Shown here: positions 10,621 to 22,739 of the stretch, one piece after another
How the letters are laid out: each line of letters opens with the position of its first letter
How positions within the stretch are numbered: position 1 is the first letter of the stretch
NCBI GenBank assembly: GCA_946406115.1
Contig: OX291554.1
Span: 13,465,092 to 13,529,091, forward strand
DNA length: 64,000 nt
Reading direction: 5' to 3'
Source: Apoda limacodes
Lineage: Eukaryota > Arthropoda > Insecta > Lepidoptera > Limacodidae
Made by a program: the position numbers and the translations under genes
The notes under the pieces: model-generated
Databases searched by the model: none
What the model was told of the DNA's origin: nothing
The model's input: the letters and a program-made list of their open reading frames with translations, nothing else

Positions 10621-12628
10621 CTGAAAAACAAAAGGATACGCATTAGTTACGATAAATAAAAATAGCATAAACTGAAATCAGATAAAAGTACTTGTAAACA
10701 TCTTCTGAATAACTATTGCTTTAAGTAAAGATGAATAAATTGGTTTCGGTATTAATTATAATTCTAGCAACATGTTATAGACCTGAGTTATTAGGTAGGT
10801 GATAAATGTGGCTACGTCAAAACAAGTGTTCCAAAACTAAAAGGGTTAATCCCTTTTGCGGTCCACGAAAATTTACCACCAATGCACAAAGGGTGTCGTG
10901 CCTATTGAATTAAGAAGAAGAGCAGAACTGTGACACCAGCTTGAACTGGTGGGTACCGAGCGGCAAAAATCGACTATTTCATTCAGGGACAGGATATCAG
11001 TATAGTATATCTGAATAGTACCAGTAGGTAATAGTATCAGTACCTACTGAAATTCTTGTCTCGTTTTGCACTTAGAAGGTTAAGGAGTTTTGCCCTGGTT
11101 TTACCTACAAAACTGACAGTTTAATTAAACGTGCTTGTGTAAAAAAATACATAAAATAAATTTCACCGTCTTTTCGGAGCGCTTGCGCGTTCTTGATACT
11201 AACGAATTTCTCACTTAGTTTTGACACTTGCTGATCAAACATCACGAAATTTTGAAGACATGTTCTAGTAATCAATATCTAGGTCTGAGTGTGTTAGTTT
11301 CCTATTAAATTTTATAGTTTAAAAGTTAAACAGGATTCTAGTTTTTCATACAAATGGTTTCAAAAAAGATTTCTAGTAAATTAAAAAAAAATTATAAGAT
11401 ATTGGAAAACCACAGACATAGTTATTCGGCTTAGGATTATGACTAATAGTCCAGTCAAAATAAACATTTGACTTAGCCATGATTCGCATAGAGCTGAAAA
11501 TTAGCAGAGACGTTAAAAACATCATTATAAATAAAATGTCAAAAGTCCCCATAGATCCTACATCTGCAAAAATTTTTATTCAAGGTCAAACGTACAAAAT
11601 TAAGGTTTTTCCATTTTTCTTGAAAACGGTAACTTTTATCGTGAAAATAGGACAGACAAAAGTTGTAGATCATACAATTCTCTACAAAATTGGTCCAGTA
11701 ATTTTTTCTCTTACGAGTCACCATTCGTGAGATATCGCGGTTTTAATAATTAGAAAATTATATTTTACATAACAGTACAGTTGTCTGCCTCCAACATCTG
11801 CTTCTGCCTTTCAACACTTGTATCGTGTGTATTATCAAGTTCAAGTGGGGCTAGGCAAAGAGCTGAACCCAGAAGGATGGGGTTGGAAATTAACAGATAA
11901 TTATTTGGAGCCAATTCAAACTCTACCCTGCTCCAGGGGGACTTTTTATTTAACGTCTCTGACAATTTTCAGCTCTATGCGAATCATGGCTAAGTTATGA
12001 ATTATTTTTGTCTATTTTGACTGAATTATAAGAAATTTCAGAGTGATTTATCAGTAAATGTCAAAAACAAATGAGAAATTCGTTTATATAAAGCCTGCTG
12101 CAAGACGCCGCGAATCGTATCCTCTTAACTGAACTTTACCAATATAAAAGATCCGTTAAAAGTAGCGGATACGGATTTTTTCTGCGGATATCCGAAACAT
12201 CACTGTTATACACTATCTACGTAGGTACTAAAGAAGATACCGCATTTATTATTATTTGAATGGGCATACCTAAATATAAGCAACAGCCATTACGTGAATT
12301 ATTAACTGACTGTCTGCGCGGTTGGTTACTGAGTTGTATATAAAAGTCATCTGCAAACTTGTAGTACCTGTTTGTGACGTTTGTTTATATCTACTTTAGT
12401 ATAAACATAATAGCTCAATTCAATGATGTCAATAAACAATGATAGATCTGGTATCTCGATCCTTTCCGGTCTTCTCGGTCCTTGGGCCTTAAAACTTACC
12501 GACAAAGCTTCTATGCAGACTGTGAAAGGCAGGATCACAATGTAAAATCCGGCGCAGAAACAGGCGAGCCAGAATGCGATGAAGATTAAGATGATAAGCC
12601 AGATGATTGAAAACACTACATTCCCCAT
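10540..12628 (-). CDS. Small conserved integral membrane protein, two coding exons, 69 aa
   Basis: Coding exon 1 is 12628-12500 and exon 2 is 10620-10540 (TAA at 10542-10540); phase 0, 129 + 81 nt. The ATG follows an acceptor (tttgtttacag at about 12632), so at least one 5' untranslated exon lies further right. The exon 1 donor is the consensus TCG|gtaagt and exon 2 follows tgtttttcag. Residues 1-43 (MGNVVFSIIWLIILIFIAFW...) form one long or two short hydrophobic segments with cysteines, ending FTVCIEALS. Exon 2 gives GITDVLLQGIQFPRYCAEAM and a short tail. I recall similar small membrane proteins in other insects but cannot name this one, and its function is unknown. It is the only gene outside the 37-kb gene whose structure closes cleanly. 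Confidence 0.85.
11452..12023. mobile_element. Non-autonomous inverted-repeat element (about 572 bp) in the membrane-gene intron
   Basis: The left end 'cagtcaaaataaac..' and the right end '..gtctattttgactg' are reverse complements. The similarity extends about 75 bp inward and includes 'gccatgattcgcatagagct' at about 11477 and its complement near 11972-11991. Open frames across it (11479-11730, 11818-12000) are not transposase-like. No target duplication is obvious at the edges. It is probably a MITE or foldback copy. Confidence 0.7.
12500..12628 (-). CDS. Membrane protein, first coding exon
   Basis: 43 codons from ATG to the consensus donor gtaagt, covering the hydrophobic N-terminus. Reading on past the donor gives a longer frame (to 12347) that is intronic and not supported. 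Confidence 0.85.
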
Positions 12629-13586
12629 AATCTGTAAACAAACAAAAAAAAAACAGTTCAAAGCCGTCTGCGTGCGTGCATTTGTTACAATTTGTTAAAT
12701 TTATGTCTTGTGTAAGCGAAACTATTTATAAATTACTAAGGGTATTCTTGATCTAATTGCTTTTATTAAAAAACTAGTGACTGTGTGGAGTGATTAATGA
12801 TAATCCAATTATGATTAGACTATGCAAGAGTATAAAGGCATTCTATATAAAGACTCCTTATATACAATGTTTACAGCTGTTTTTCATAAGACAATAAAAT
12901 CATGAGAAAATCTTGAACAATTATCGTCATATTTCAGCAATATTAAACAATACATATTAACCTTCCTCTTGAATCATTCTATCTGTTTACAAATGTATCG
13001 CATTAAAATAAGTTGCGTTTTTAAAAGATCTAAGCACACAGAGACAGACGGCGCGGCGGGAAGCGACTTTGTTATATACTATGTATAGATAAAAAATATG
13101 TTTTTGCTATTGCCACTCGAAAAAGGACATCTTATTCATCGATAATAGTGGATAAAACTCACTTTTACTCACTGAGTGAATAAAAACATAATAGTGAATA
13201 AAACTCATTTTTACTTACTAAGTGAATAAAAATATTTTGAAATTGAAACAATTGTTAAATTGTTTTAATTGTTATTGTGGTTGTTTTATGTCATTGTTCT
13301 CTTATCACACGGTGTATTAATTACTGAAAATATACCAAAATCTGATAATAGTACTTTTTATTTTCTCGCAGTCAATGGTAAAAATTAGACTAAACAACAC
13401 TGAAAAAAAAAACATCTCAGTCATTCGTGTCGGAAGTCTAGAAAATGAAATTCCACATGCTAGTCATACAAACAAAATATTAATTTTTATGCATAACGAA
13501 AAAGTCTCACAAAAAAATAATTTAAGGTCTAAGTCAGTTCATTCTGTCTCACAAGATTACCACTGTCACCTTCATTACCTACCATT
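12629..13586. other. 5' side of the membrane gene; AT-rich, small local duplication
   Basis: The untranslated first exon and promoter of the minus-strand membrane gene should lie here or further right, but I cannot place them. A duplication of about 45 bp ('gtgaataaaactca' with 'actcactgagtgaataaaaa') occurs at 13145-13235. Confidence 0.35.
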
Positions 13587-13745
13587 TTTAGGGTTCCGTA
13601 GTCAACAAGGAACCCTCATAGTTTTACCATGTTCGTCTATCTGTCTGTCTGCGGAGAAGCTATTAGTATGTAATAGAAGCTGTAATTTTGCATGGTTATA
13701 CATATTAATTATGCTGACAAAGTGGTAAAATAAAATCTTGAAAAA
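13587..13745 (+). repeat. Interspersed repeat, family C (gggttccgtagtcaacaagg type)
   Basis: 'agggttccgtagtcaacaag' at about 13589, then 'gaaccctcatagtttt' and a 'tctatctgtctgtctgc' run, ending near 'gctgacaaagtgg'. I recognise this as a widespread lepidopteran repeat. A short frame (13375-13728) runs through it and is not a gene. Confidence 0.6.
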
Positions 13746-14001
13746 AAGGCTGTACAAGTGAATGAGTAGGTATTAGTCGACCAACTTATAAAATGTACAA
13801 CCGGTAGTAAATTACTATTAAGTTTTTGAACCAAAAAAATATGGAAAAATAAAGCCATGACGTGTTTAGTATTAATAATTCCTAAATAACGGCGGCAGCG
13901 CTTGGTAGTTATTTAAATATCCGTCATAATTCTCATTCTACGGACCCCTAACTTAATGCGTGTGCGACACACACTTGGCTGGTTATTATCATTAACTCAA
14001 A

Positions 14002-14110
14002 TTATTATTTAATACGAGCTTTTGCCCGCAGCTACAACCGCGCTACATTCGGTTATCGTCGTGGTATTTCTACGACAACTCTTTAATTATACTAGTACTA
14101 TCTTGGGGCA
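14002..14110 (+). repeat. RTE-like LINE/SINE tail fragment
   Basis: 'gagcttttgcccgcagctac' followed by 'attcggttatcgtcgtggta' matches the layout of the larger copy at 15636. The 15-kb copy is clearer. Confidence 0.45.
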
Positions 14111-14841
14111 CGGCAGTGCCCCCACCAAGATGAGCCAAGCGAAACGCAAGGGCACTACCTACCTTTTCTCGAAGAGCTTCATCGTTTTATTGAACCCTAA
14201 TAACATGGGTTTGGATTGTACCAGATAAAAAAAATTCTCGGAATATGATGTCAATAGTGAACTTATTGAACATTTAAAGTTTCAATTGCATAGCTCTTAT
14301 ACTTTAGATTTTATTGATATCTTAAAAAAACCCAGAATTCGTCAATGAATCAAAATTCTCAGGTCACATATTGATGTGCTAGAAAGCTCAAATTTGGTAT
14401 TTAAGTAAGTATTTGTACACAAACAACAAAAAAATTCTAAAGCCAAGCCACATATTTTAACTTAGGTATATAGTTTGTGAAGTTAGGCCTTGTAGAGTAA
14501 GGGCGTTTACAGTGAGAAGCTGGGCTCTACATGAGATCTGATAACTTGTTGATAGTGTGAATGTGGTCTCGTCTTGGCAACATTTTACATGAAAATATTT
14601 TTAGTGGAATTCTTAATTCTGTGTTTATAGCCGCGAGCCATATGTTCTCGTTTTGGCAACCTCACATGAAAATATTTTAAGTGGGATTCCTAATTCTGAG
14701 TTTATTATAGTGAGCTGCGTAGTTCCTGCAGGAACTATTAATGTTTTACATTCTTCGTTTCTTCAAACTAAGAGATAGTTTTAGCTTTCGCAAGTGGGAA
14801 ATTTCAGCTCGATTGGATGCTCCGTTGCAACGTTTTTTTAT

Positions 14842-15117
14842 ACCACTAAGGTGGCAAACAAGCTTAAAGTAAGCCTGATGGTAAGCGGTCACCATAGCCT
14901 ATGGACGTTAAAAACACTTGGAGCATCACTCGCGCGTTACTTGACCCTTCACTTCCTTCCTGAAGAACTCCATATTGTAGTCGTTAGAGAAAACCTTGGC
15001 AGGGATATCATTCCACAACCTAACCGTTCGCGGGAGGAAGTAACAAGAAACGACAAACAAACATACTCCCTTTCGCATATATAATATTACAATACGGATT
15101 CTTATGGCTATGGCCAT
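14842..15117 (-). pseudogene. Jockey-like LINE 3' end (C-terminal RT-ORF scrap plus 3' UTR)
   Basis: On the minus strand the frame reads FLPRTVRLWNDIPAKVFSN, then FFRKEVKGQV, the C-terminal signature of a LINE reverse-transcriptase ORF (xFPRTxxLWNxLP). It runs into a 3' part ending 'gtttgccaccttagtgg'. The 3' part recurs at 19412, 23300 and 29617, as expected for 5'-truncated copies of one family. Confidence 0.75.
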
Positions 15118-15635
15118 CTAGCACACAATGAGTAAAGTATATTTCATTATTGATTCGAGTTTGGTTTGACATTCATCTGTGTCATACGCAAAGTTAAAAT
15201 TCAGGACAAGGTTATCAGATACATGCATCACATCACTCATATTATCAATCTTGCTCATATTATGTAAAGAATAAATACAGTTACTTTCTTAGTTTCGTAA
15301 ACTGAGATGTTCTGTACCTCAAAGTAGTGTCATAACAAAATTTATTGTAATCACCGCCTGTTGGTTTTGGTCCGAATACAATAATTATAATTATATTTGA
15401 AAAACAAACATGCAGTCCGTCTGATAGTGGCCTAAATATAAAAGGGGCATATAGTGCATTGTCTATGATAACTCAGTGTTACTTGACTGGTAGTAACTTT
15501 GTGTGACTAGGTGTAAATTAAAATTGAATTGAATAAATGATTTTTAAATATTATATTTTTAATTTCTCTTTTTTCCATCAAGAAGACGGCATGTCGCAGC
15601 ACCGCACTGTTCTATTTAGGGGCCGTTATAGTGTA
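15118..15635. other. Intergenic, nothing recognised
   Basis: AT-rich sequence between two LINE tails. I see no frame or repeat I can support. Confidence 0.35.
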
Positions 15636-16041
15636 CTAACTTTTGCCTGCGGTTTCACCCGCCCTAAATTCGGTTATCGGTGTAGGATTTCAACGGCAAC
15701 TCCTCAATTATAGAAAAAAATCTACTCACACTTGACGTTTTTCCAGTAGCCTGTGTCCTTCCCCGGAGTCTTAAACTATCTCCATGCTAAACTTTCCCGC
15801 GGTTCCACCCACCCTCAATTTTGTTCTCGGTGTAGGATTTCAACGGCAAACTCCTCAATTATAGAAGAAAATCTACTCACACTTGACGTTTTCAAGTAGC
15901 CTATGTCCTTTTCCAACACTCAAATTATCCCCATACCAAATTTCATTATAATCCGTACAGCGGTTTAAGCGTGAAGAGGTAACAGACAGACAAAGTTACT
16001 TTCGCATTTAAAAGTTACTCTCGCATTTATAATATAAGTAT
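15636..16041 (+). repeat. RTE-like LINE/SINE tail with an internal 150-bp tandem duplication
   Basis: 'cggtgtaggatttcaacggc' occurs at about 15679 and again at about 15829, each followed by 'tcctcaattatag' and 'ctactcacacttgacgtttt'. The right end 'gcggtttaagcgtgaagagg', 'taacagacagacaaag' and 'tcgcatttataatataagta' is the classic end of a lepidopteran RTE-type repeat. The duplicated unit is 150 bp. Confidence 0.7.
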
Positions 16042-17099
16042 GGACTAGAATGGATTTTAACACATGACACTGGACCCTCCAGCTTTAAGTAACTCAAGCC
16101 ATAATGACTATAAGACTCGTAATATTTATTATTCTAATGCCATGACCCAGATTCTATCATAGTCATGCAATTAACTCAATTTTCATACACATGCTGCTTT
16201 TAACACCTAAAATTTTAACAAAGCTACATGTTTAACTGAAAGGTCATAACTGGACTTGGCACTGTTTCAAAATGTTTGAGAACACTACTTGTGATAATAA
16301 CTTAATATTTTGCCATAATATTTAAAACAAAAAATGTGGTGTAATTCATGTTGACAGAAATTCTTCTCAAAATAGAATTAAATAGAAATTGAAGACCGTT
16401 TGTGTTCTTAAGTGGATACCGCGTAGAATGGGATGTCCCTCAGGTAGAGGGTGTGATAATTTACTCAAAATTTCTAGGAGCGAATGATGTATTATTAGGC
16501 GTAAGGGTTGCCATACGTCCCGTATATACGGGACTGTCACCATATTCGAGAATCTAGTCCCGTATTGCTATTGCGTCCCGCTTTTTAATTATTCCCGTTA
16601 ATATACATGTATGCAGCAATACAACTGTCGCAAATCGTCAATTTATTGATTTTTTAAGTAGTGTGGGCTTCAGGACTTCATAGTTGTCTCATGTATCAAT
16701 ATCTTGTCAGTAATAATTGTAGTTTTTTTATTCTTATTGCTAATCTCGCGAAATATTACCTTAAACTTCCCGTATCAGTTCCCAATAATTATGGCAAACC
16801 TAGGCGTAAGACCTTGCAAAGTCGCACACCTTTAGCCTATATCCATAGACTGCAGTGGGCTGATCTGATGATTATTATGAATTTATTGTCTTCTACCAAC
16901 TAACCTACTTACCGATGTGGTTAAGAACATGAATTCGTCTGGAGTAGGCTTCTTTACACATTAAAATAAATAGAAATTCCTGGACATTACCCGCAGCGCC
17001 AGCTGGCTCCAAAGCAAAGCTTACACTATGAATACACGACAACGGATACAAATACTAAAAAACCTATTATTTAATGTAAATACGACCTATTATACATAA
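16042..17099. other. Intergenic; short palindromic repeat motif
   Basis: At 16519-16532 'cccgtatatacggg' is a perfect palindrome within 'cgtcccgtatatacgggac', a motif I associate with a CR1-like LINE tail, followed by degenerate copies of 'cgtcccg' to about 16600. Otherwise nothing is recognised. Confidence 0.35.
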
Positions 17100-17231
17100 A
17101 AAACACCCAGACTCAAGACAAACACAGATGTTCATCATAGGTATAAATGTTTATCCTGTGCGGGGATCGAACCTGTGCCCCTTGGAACAGCAGGCATTCA
17201 CTACTACCAACCACGGAGTTGCATTGATAAG
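17100..17231 (-). repeat. tRNA-derived SINE head
   Basis: On the minus strand 'ctccgtggttggtagtagtg' (A-box region) is followed at a tRNA-like distance by 'ggttcgatccccgcac' (B box, plus-strand 17160-17175). This is the polymerase III promoter layout of a tRNA-derived SINE. The downstream body toward 17040 contains 'tgtcttgagtctgggtg', typical of lepidopteran copies. It does not fold as an intact tRNA, so I do not call a tRNA gene. Confidence 0.65.
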
Positions 17232-18739
17232 TAACAATAATTGACAGTGGCAAGTGCAAATGTTATGTAAAGAAAGTAAAATCAACGTACCTACAATAGT
17301 AACATACGCAGACCTTATATCTTATGGTAGTATAGTAATAAATATATGCAGTTTTATTTTTCAAGTTCAATTTATTTTTATTACAATTAGGTTTTTAAAA
17401 ACACTTTTGAATCGCCAAAGTTATGAAATACTATTTTTTTAAAAAACAATACCTATAAGTATGTTCGTTTATACGTTGATTTCAAAATTTCAATTAGAAA
17501 GTCATTGGTTCATTTTATTGAATTAATTTTTAATTTGAAATAATGTGTATGAAAACATGAACAGATATCTGTGGGCGAGAGTAGAACAGTAGAGCCACAA
17601 TGTAATAGAAATAACTTTTTCACGTACACTATCTGAATACGATGTTAAATATGTGCTAAGCCCTAGGGCTTCGATTGCTTCTACAGGCTATATTATAGAT
17701 AGGTATCACGTGGATGATGAAACTCAGTACAGCTAGTAATTAATAAAAGTCCTAATCAGAGCATGTGTCATAGAGTATAACGTCATGTCTTCACAAAAAT
17801 TGCTCATCATTATAAACATTTTTTCATACTTTGAATGAATTATCAGAAATATATGTGTAACCAAGCCGCCGCGCCGCCTTGTTTAGAAGTAAATGCAATG
17901 AACGTGTGCAACGTACTTAAATTAATTTAACTGTTTTTGCCGGCTCCACACGTTGGCCATTGGCCTATAAGCAGTGTTTGAGATTGCTCTCACAACACAG
18001 TAAGTAGTTACGTGTCGGCAAACTTTCAGCGGCTGCTCAAGCGATGGGGCCAACTCTTACTGCACGATTTTAATGCAATTTTTATAGAAATTAAAAATAT
18101 AATTGAAGGTCATTGGATGGTAGTCAAAACCCTCCTAGGTAGATATATCGAGTAAAGGAATGTAACAACTATTACGATTATACATCTATATCACTAATAC
18201 ATACTATATATTACACCGTGTTCATAGGTTTGAAGGGAAACCCAATTATTTTAATTATTTATCTAATTCTATTATTGTTTGTATACTAAATTAAAACTAA
18301 GGAAAAATAAATGATGAATGTCATATAAGAGTTGACAACAGTTATCGTAAGTTACATGTCCGGTATTTTCTCTTCGCTATTCTATAAGGTATGCAACCAA
18401 ATGCATACTAAATGATTGCGTCAGAACTATTTTACGATAGGTGTGGGCGACTGCTACGCCTACAAATGTTAACAGAATGATTACTAAGAAAAAATATACT
18501 TTATATAAGATATTATGCTACCTACTAGGAGTGTGTTTTGTTTTTTACCAGAAAAAATATCAAAGCAATGAGTGTTTGTGTATGGTTTGGTTTATCAAGG
18601 TGACAGATGTCCTTTTTGATATGGGTATTTTAAACTCCAACCGGTTGTTTACACATAAGATATTAGAAGTGGATTTTATGCGTACGATAGATTACAACTA
18701 AGCCGTTTTTTTGGGTTAGTGTACCAATTCGATAAACGA
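17232..18739. other. Intergenic, nothing recognised
   Basis: AT-rich with short frames only (17254-17442, 18441-18701). Neither has splice partners or family motifs. Confidence 0.35.
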
Positions 18740-18910
18740 AAGGTGCGTTTTGTTCACTGCTCCAATTTGTTTAATGTCATAATCCAGCCAAGTTAAGGAG
18801 ACATAAATTAGTGTGGCACACTACAAATCTTGGACTAATTCACTTTAGTTGTATTATTGACATTAAGCGCATAATGTACATTATGTCGATAAACAAAACG
18901 CCACTGAAAT
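18740..18910. mobile_element. MITE family D, copy 1 (about 170 bp)
   Basis: Ends 'aggtgcgttttgttcac' and '..aacaaaacgccactg' are imperfect reverse complements. The body carries 'aatgtcataatccagcca', 'ctacaaatcttgg' and 'gcataatgtacattatgtcg'. A second copy at 22419 shares all of these in order, and part of a third lies near 46045-46150. Confidence 0.7.
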
Positions 18911-19411
18911 AAAAAATGTCATCATAAAAGTTTAAAGTACTTTAGATTAGGCGCAAACTAAATTTAAACTACTACTAGTATCGTTTTTAAAACCTACTTC
19001 TTAACGTTTTAGATAAGAAAAAAAAAACAAGTAAATACCTTTTTTGTTCAGTACTGCCTTGCATCCAAAAGTATGCACTTACAACCACACAGGTGCACTT
19101 ATGACCGTTTATAACACACGACCGTCCTACAACTATACAGTAACGGTACTGAGCCGCGCCTACGCCGACGATTTCGGAATCTTTCGTATCGTAAATAACG
19201 TAGATACGTAATAGGTACACGCATTATTTAAATATTTCGATTCCAGATAAGATTCGACATTAACTTTTTTGTAGCTACGTATAACATATTCCAAGACTCA
19301 AAAAATATTTGACCTACATTTCGTATGTTTATAAAGGCCTCAATAATAATCAGAACTTATTCATATATATCCCTATTACGATTTTTAAAATATTAACTTT
19401 ATTTTATCACT
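18911..19411. other. Intergenic, nothing recognised
   Basis: The minus-strand 77-codon frame at 19220-18987 has no recognisable features. Confidence 0.3.
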
Positions 19412-19600
19412 AAGGTGGCAAACAAGCTTACAGTCCGCCTGATTGTAAGCGGTCACCACAGCATATAGACGCTTGCGATACCCAGAGTCTCACTCGCGCG
19501 TTGCCGAGCTTTCAAAAATGTAATAACTTCTTTCTTGAAGAACCCCATACTGTAGTCCTTAGAGAAAACCTTAGCAGAAAGCTAATCTAAGTGTTCGCGG
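19412..19600 (-). repeat. Jockey-like LINE 3' end, second copy
   Basis: 'ctaaggtggcaaacaagctt', 'cctgattgtaagcggtcacc' and 'agaaaaccttagcagaaag' parallel the copy at 14842. It is too decayed to show the C-terminal protein motif clearly. Confidence 0.65.
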
Positions 19601-21841
19601 GAGTTAATTTCTATTTTTATTACTGACTGTCTGACTCAATAAACCTACCTACCATTTTTAGAATACTTAGAAACCTAAAATTGGGCATAAAAGTACATCG
19701 TCATTGTACGTAAAACAGAGCGTAACCGTAACGGCCTTGGTCACGGGTCAATTCTTCGTAGTATACAATGCGAAGAGTAAGAAGAGAATATTAGCATTAA
19801 TGATTTTATACTTTCGCAATAATTAACATTAGGAACTTAATTCTTTTATTAGAGAGGCCATGTTCAGTAAAAATATTGACAATGCCGCACGTGATTTTTA
19901 CTGAACTTGGGCCCTTGTTTTTAGAGGCATTACTCTAATGAAAGTATTAAAGCAAAGGCATTAGCCTTAAATCTAAAGTAAGTGTTTTACCTATTTCAAA
20001 AATGGTACGTCTAGATGGCATTGATATCATATCATAGATACTGATAAGTGTTTGATATATGAAGCAAAGGTTTTTGCACATTGATAGTTGAGAATGTAAA
20101 GAATTTTGTTGAGAGTAAAGATAGATTTATCCTTTGAACCCAGAATGCACATGCCACCAGCTCGCAAAATGGCATGACGGCTACAGTAGACCTGTAGTTG
20201 TCGCGTGCTTTTACTTAATATACAGCTTGGAGCCTTTTAATATTCTAATGCCATAACGTCATAGCGGCACCATACCATTTTCGTGACGGCCGTGATCTCG
20301 GAGCTAAATAGTTTTATACAGGACACTTTTAGCATCGACAGTTATAGCGACTTAGTTGCTTTTTAGAAGCTTGATTCCACGTATGAACTCCAGTCTCTAA
20401 GACCGAGCAGCTTTTCGGTAAAAGCAACTTTGACACCACGATCAAACGTAGCAAACGCTAAAACGCGATGCAGTCGCAAAATCGCTGTCCGCCGATTTAT
20501 TGCAGAAAGTTTCCTTGCAGATTGTATAGGCCGAAATGCTGGTGGTGGATGATCTATACATATATTTAGGTTCTGCACCCAGCAGTGCTGCCTAGCTCCT
20601 TGTATGAACTTGGCCTAGATAAGAATCTTGGTAGTCCACATGGGGTTCTACATGCCCTCTTAGAGTGTCCAGCTACATAAGCCACAAGTTATAGTAGTTT
20701 ATTGCCGTTTGCAAGTCGCCCCCTGAATTGACCTGTCTGATAGGTAGTGCGAGTCCATTCTGCAAGAAGACGCCTTCAAAGGAGGTTTTGAGCTGGATAG
20801 GCCGATTAAGGGTGGCAAACATGTAGTACCCTGCGGCGTTCACTTATTGAGAGGTCCTAAAGGACCATACACGTTTATTCTAAAAAAAAAAAATATTTCC
20901 AGATATCAAGTAATTTAATAATTTAAAAACACCTAAAATACAAGCAGAATCCTATGATTCTATAACATCAGTGCAGGAAAATTGTATAAAAATGCATTGC
21001 ACACATGCACAAACATATCTCAGCTTTTATTGTGCATGTGTAAAATGTTTGACCATGATTTGCGTAAGTAACCAATCCGCCTAATCAACCGCCATGGTCC
21101 ATTTATTATTTTGGTTCGAAAAATATTTTAAAGTTCCATTGTAAATTCAATTTCTTTTCGAAATAATATGTAGATGCCAGATTTTTTTCTAGTACTATTA
21201 GGTGAAACTGTACGGGGGTATTACTAACATTGTGGACATGAAAAATCCATATTTCTTTTCTAAAAAAGAGTTTTTTCAAAATTAGATGCAGCGCCTGAAC
21301 GCTCTACCTCGCCCTGGCACACATACATAAAGTACAATCTCTAGCCGCAGCGACCGAGTCGCTTTCCGGAAGGTTAATGCAGCTACTGCGCGATTTAAAC
21401 ACCATGTTTTTACCCACGACGGCACGGTGAAGCGGTAATGCATTTAGAGTGAGAGATGTTTGTTTGTGCCAATGTTGCCGTTTATCTCTAAAACTAATCT
21501 TAGTCCCATTTTAATGCGGTTTCAGTAATGGGTTCGTGGTTGATGCATGCTGGTTCTTAGATAGGTGTTACTGTGGTAACTCACTAGGGGGCGCTGCTGT
21601 AAACATTTGTTTGTGCAAACCAATGTTGCAATTTATCTCCAAAACTAATAGTCCGATTTTGATGCAGAATTTAGAAATTGACCAAACCCCGATAACCGGT
21701 TTCCGCATCTTTCACCCTCCACCACTTTAGAACGCGACAACCGGTCTATTCTTATCCAAGACTTCATGCTAAACCCAATGATACTAGTCGTCCGTAGAGG
21801 ACTCTTCGGTCCGACGGGAATTCGATCTTGACGGCCTGGCT
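19601..21841. other. Intergenic; LINE-like scraps and a 146-bp-spaced direct repeat
   Basis: Around 20590-20880 a moderately GC-rich stretch ending 'gtcctaaaggacca' looks like a LINE 3' part, but I cannot read a protein. At about 21462 and about 21608 'tttgtttgtgc', '..aatgttgc' and 'tttatctc.aaaactaat' occur twice with a 146-bp offset. The minus-strand frame at 20578-20363 shares a loose resemblance (FDRGVK) with one near 44270 (FDIGVK), suggesting copies of an unidentified repeat. Confidence 0.35.
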
Positions 21842-22306
21842 TCTCTACTATCTCGCGAAGTCGGTCATATAAACAATGGAATATCAGTTTTCATACCACA
21901 TTATTACGTGCCTATTTGTTTCTCGAACATATACTTAGATGTGGCAATAATAAATAACATATTCAACTACCTATGAACTTAATAAACGACCAAAGAATAT
22001 CCGTTGGTGGCTGCCATCTCTATTTCAAATTTCAACTAAAACGAATATATCCTGTGTTACATTATGTCGTCCTAAAACATCTTTAATAATTATATTTACG
22101 TTACTATAAAACTGCAAAACTTTAGTTCATTTAATGGCAATCCCGGTGGATATTCTTTGGTTCTTATTAAGTTAATAGGTAGTTGAATATGTTATTTATT
22201 ATTTTCATATCTAAGTATTTCTTCGAGAAACAAATAGACACGTTATTAAGTGCTATGAAAAGTGATACTCCATTGTTTATATGACCGACTTCGCGAGAGA
22301 TCAACT
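21842..22306. mobile_element. Foldback/MITE with arms of about 170 bp
   Basis: The left arm (about 21850-22017: 'tcgcgaagtcggtcatataa' then 'acaatgga') is the reverse complement of the right arm (about 22134-22300: 'attgtttatatgaccgactt' then 'cgcgaga'). Internal blocks such as 'attcaactacctat' / 'ataggtagttgaat' and 'ccaaagaatatcc' / 'ggatattctttgg' also match. A loop of about 115 bp separates the arms. There is no coding capacity. Confidence 0.75.
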
Positions 22307-22418
22307 CTATTACAGAAGCTTTTAACGTTTTTACAATATTTTTTTTTTTAAATTTAGATTCTTTATTTCTCAAAAAGAATTATCTTTCGTTACATAATCT
22401 GCTGCAGATTCTAAATAA

Positions 22419-22574
22419 AAGTGCGTTTTGTTGACTGCTTCAATGCGTTCAATGTCATAATCCTGCCATGTTAAAAATTCATAAATTCTGTACAACACAG
22501 TACAAATCTTGGTTCATTCCCTTTGATAGGATTACCGCATTATGTACATTATGTCGGTCAACAAAACGCTACTT
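22419..22574. mobile_element. MITE family D, copy 2
   Basis: Ends 'aagtgcgttttgttgac' and 'gtcaacaaaacgctactt' are near-perfect inverted repeats. The body matches 18740-18910. It lies about 165 bp upstream of the TATA box of the 37-kb gene, so it could affect that promoter. Confidence 0.75.
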
Positions 22575-22739
22575 AAATAAAAATCAAATGACGACACTGT
22601 AAATTAGTCTGAAATCAAAATGAATTATTATGTTTAATGAAAACTCATTTTACGCATGGACTTTGTAAGTTTGACAGTGACAGCCGATGACAACCAACTT
22701 GATAAGTTATGCCAAAAATTAAAAATTTCGGATTATGTA

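Noticed and set aside
12347..12499. Longer single-exon reading of the membrane protein (104 aa)
   Set aside because: It runs through a consensus gtaagt donor into intron. The exon at 10620-10540 supplies a better C-terminus in phase.
17160..17231. A tRNA gene
   Set aside because: A and B boxes are present, but no intact cloverleaf or anticodon arm can be drawn and the sequence continues as a SINE body.
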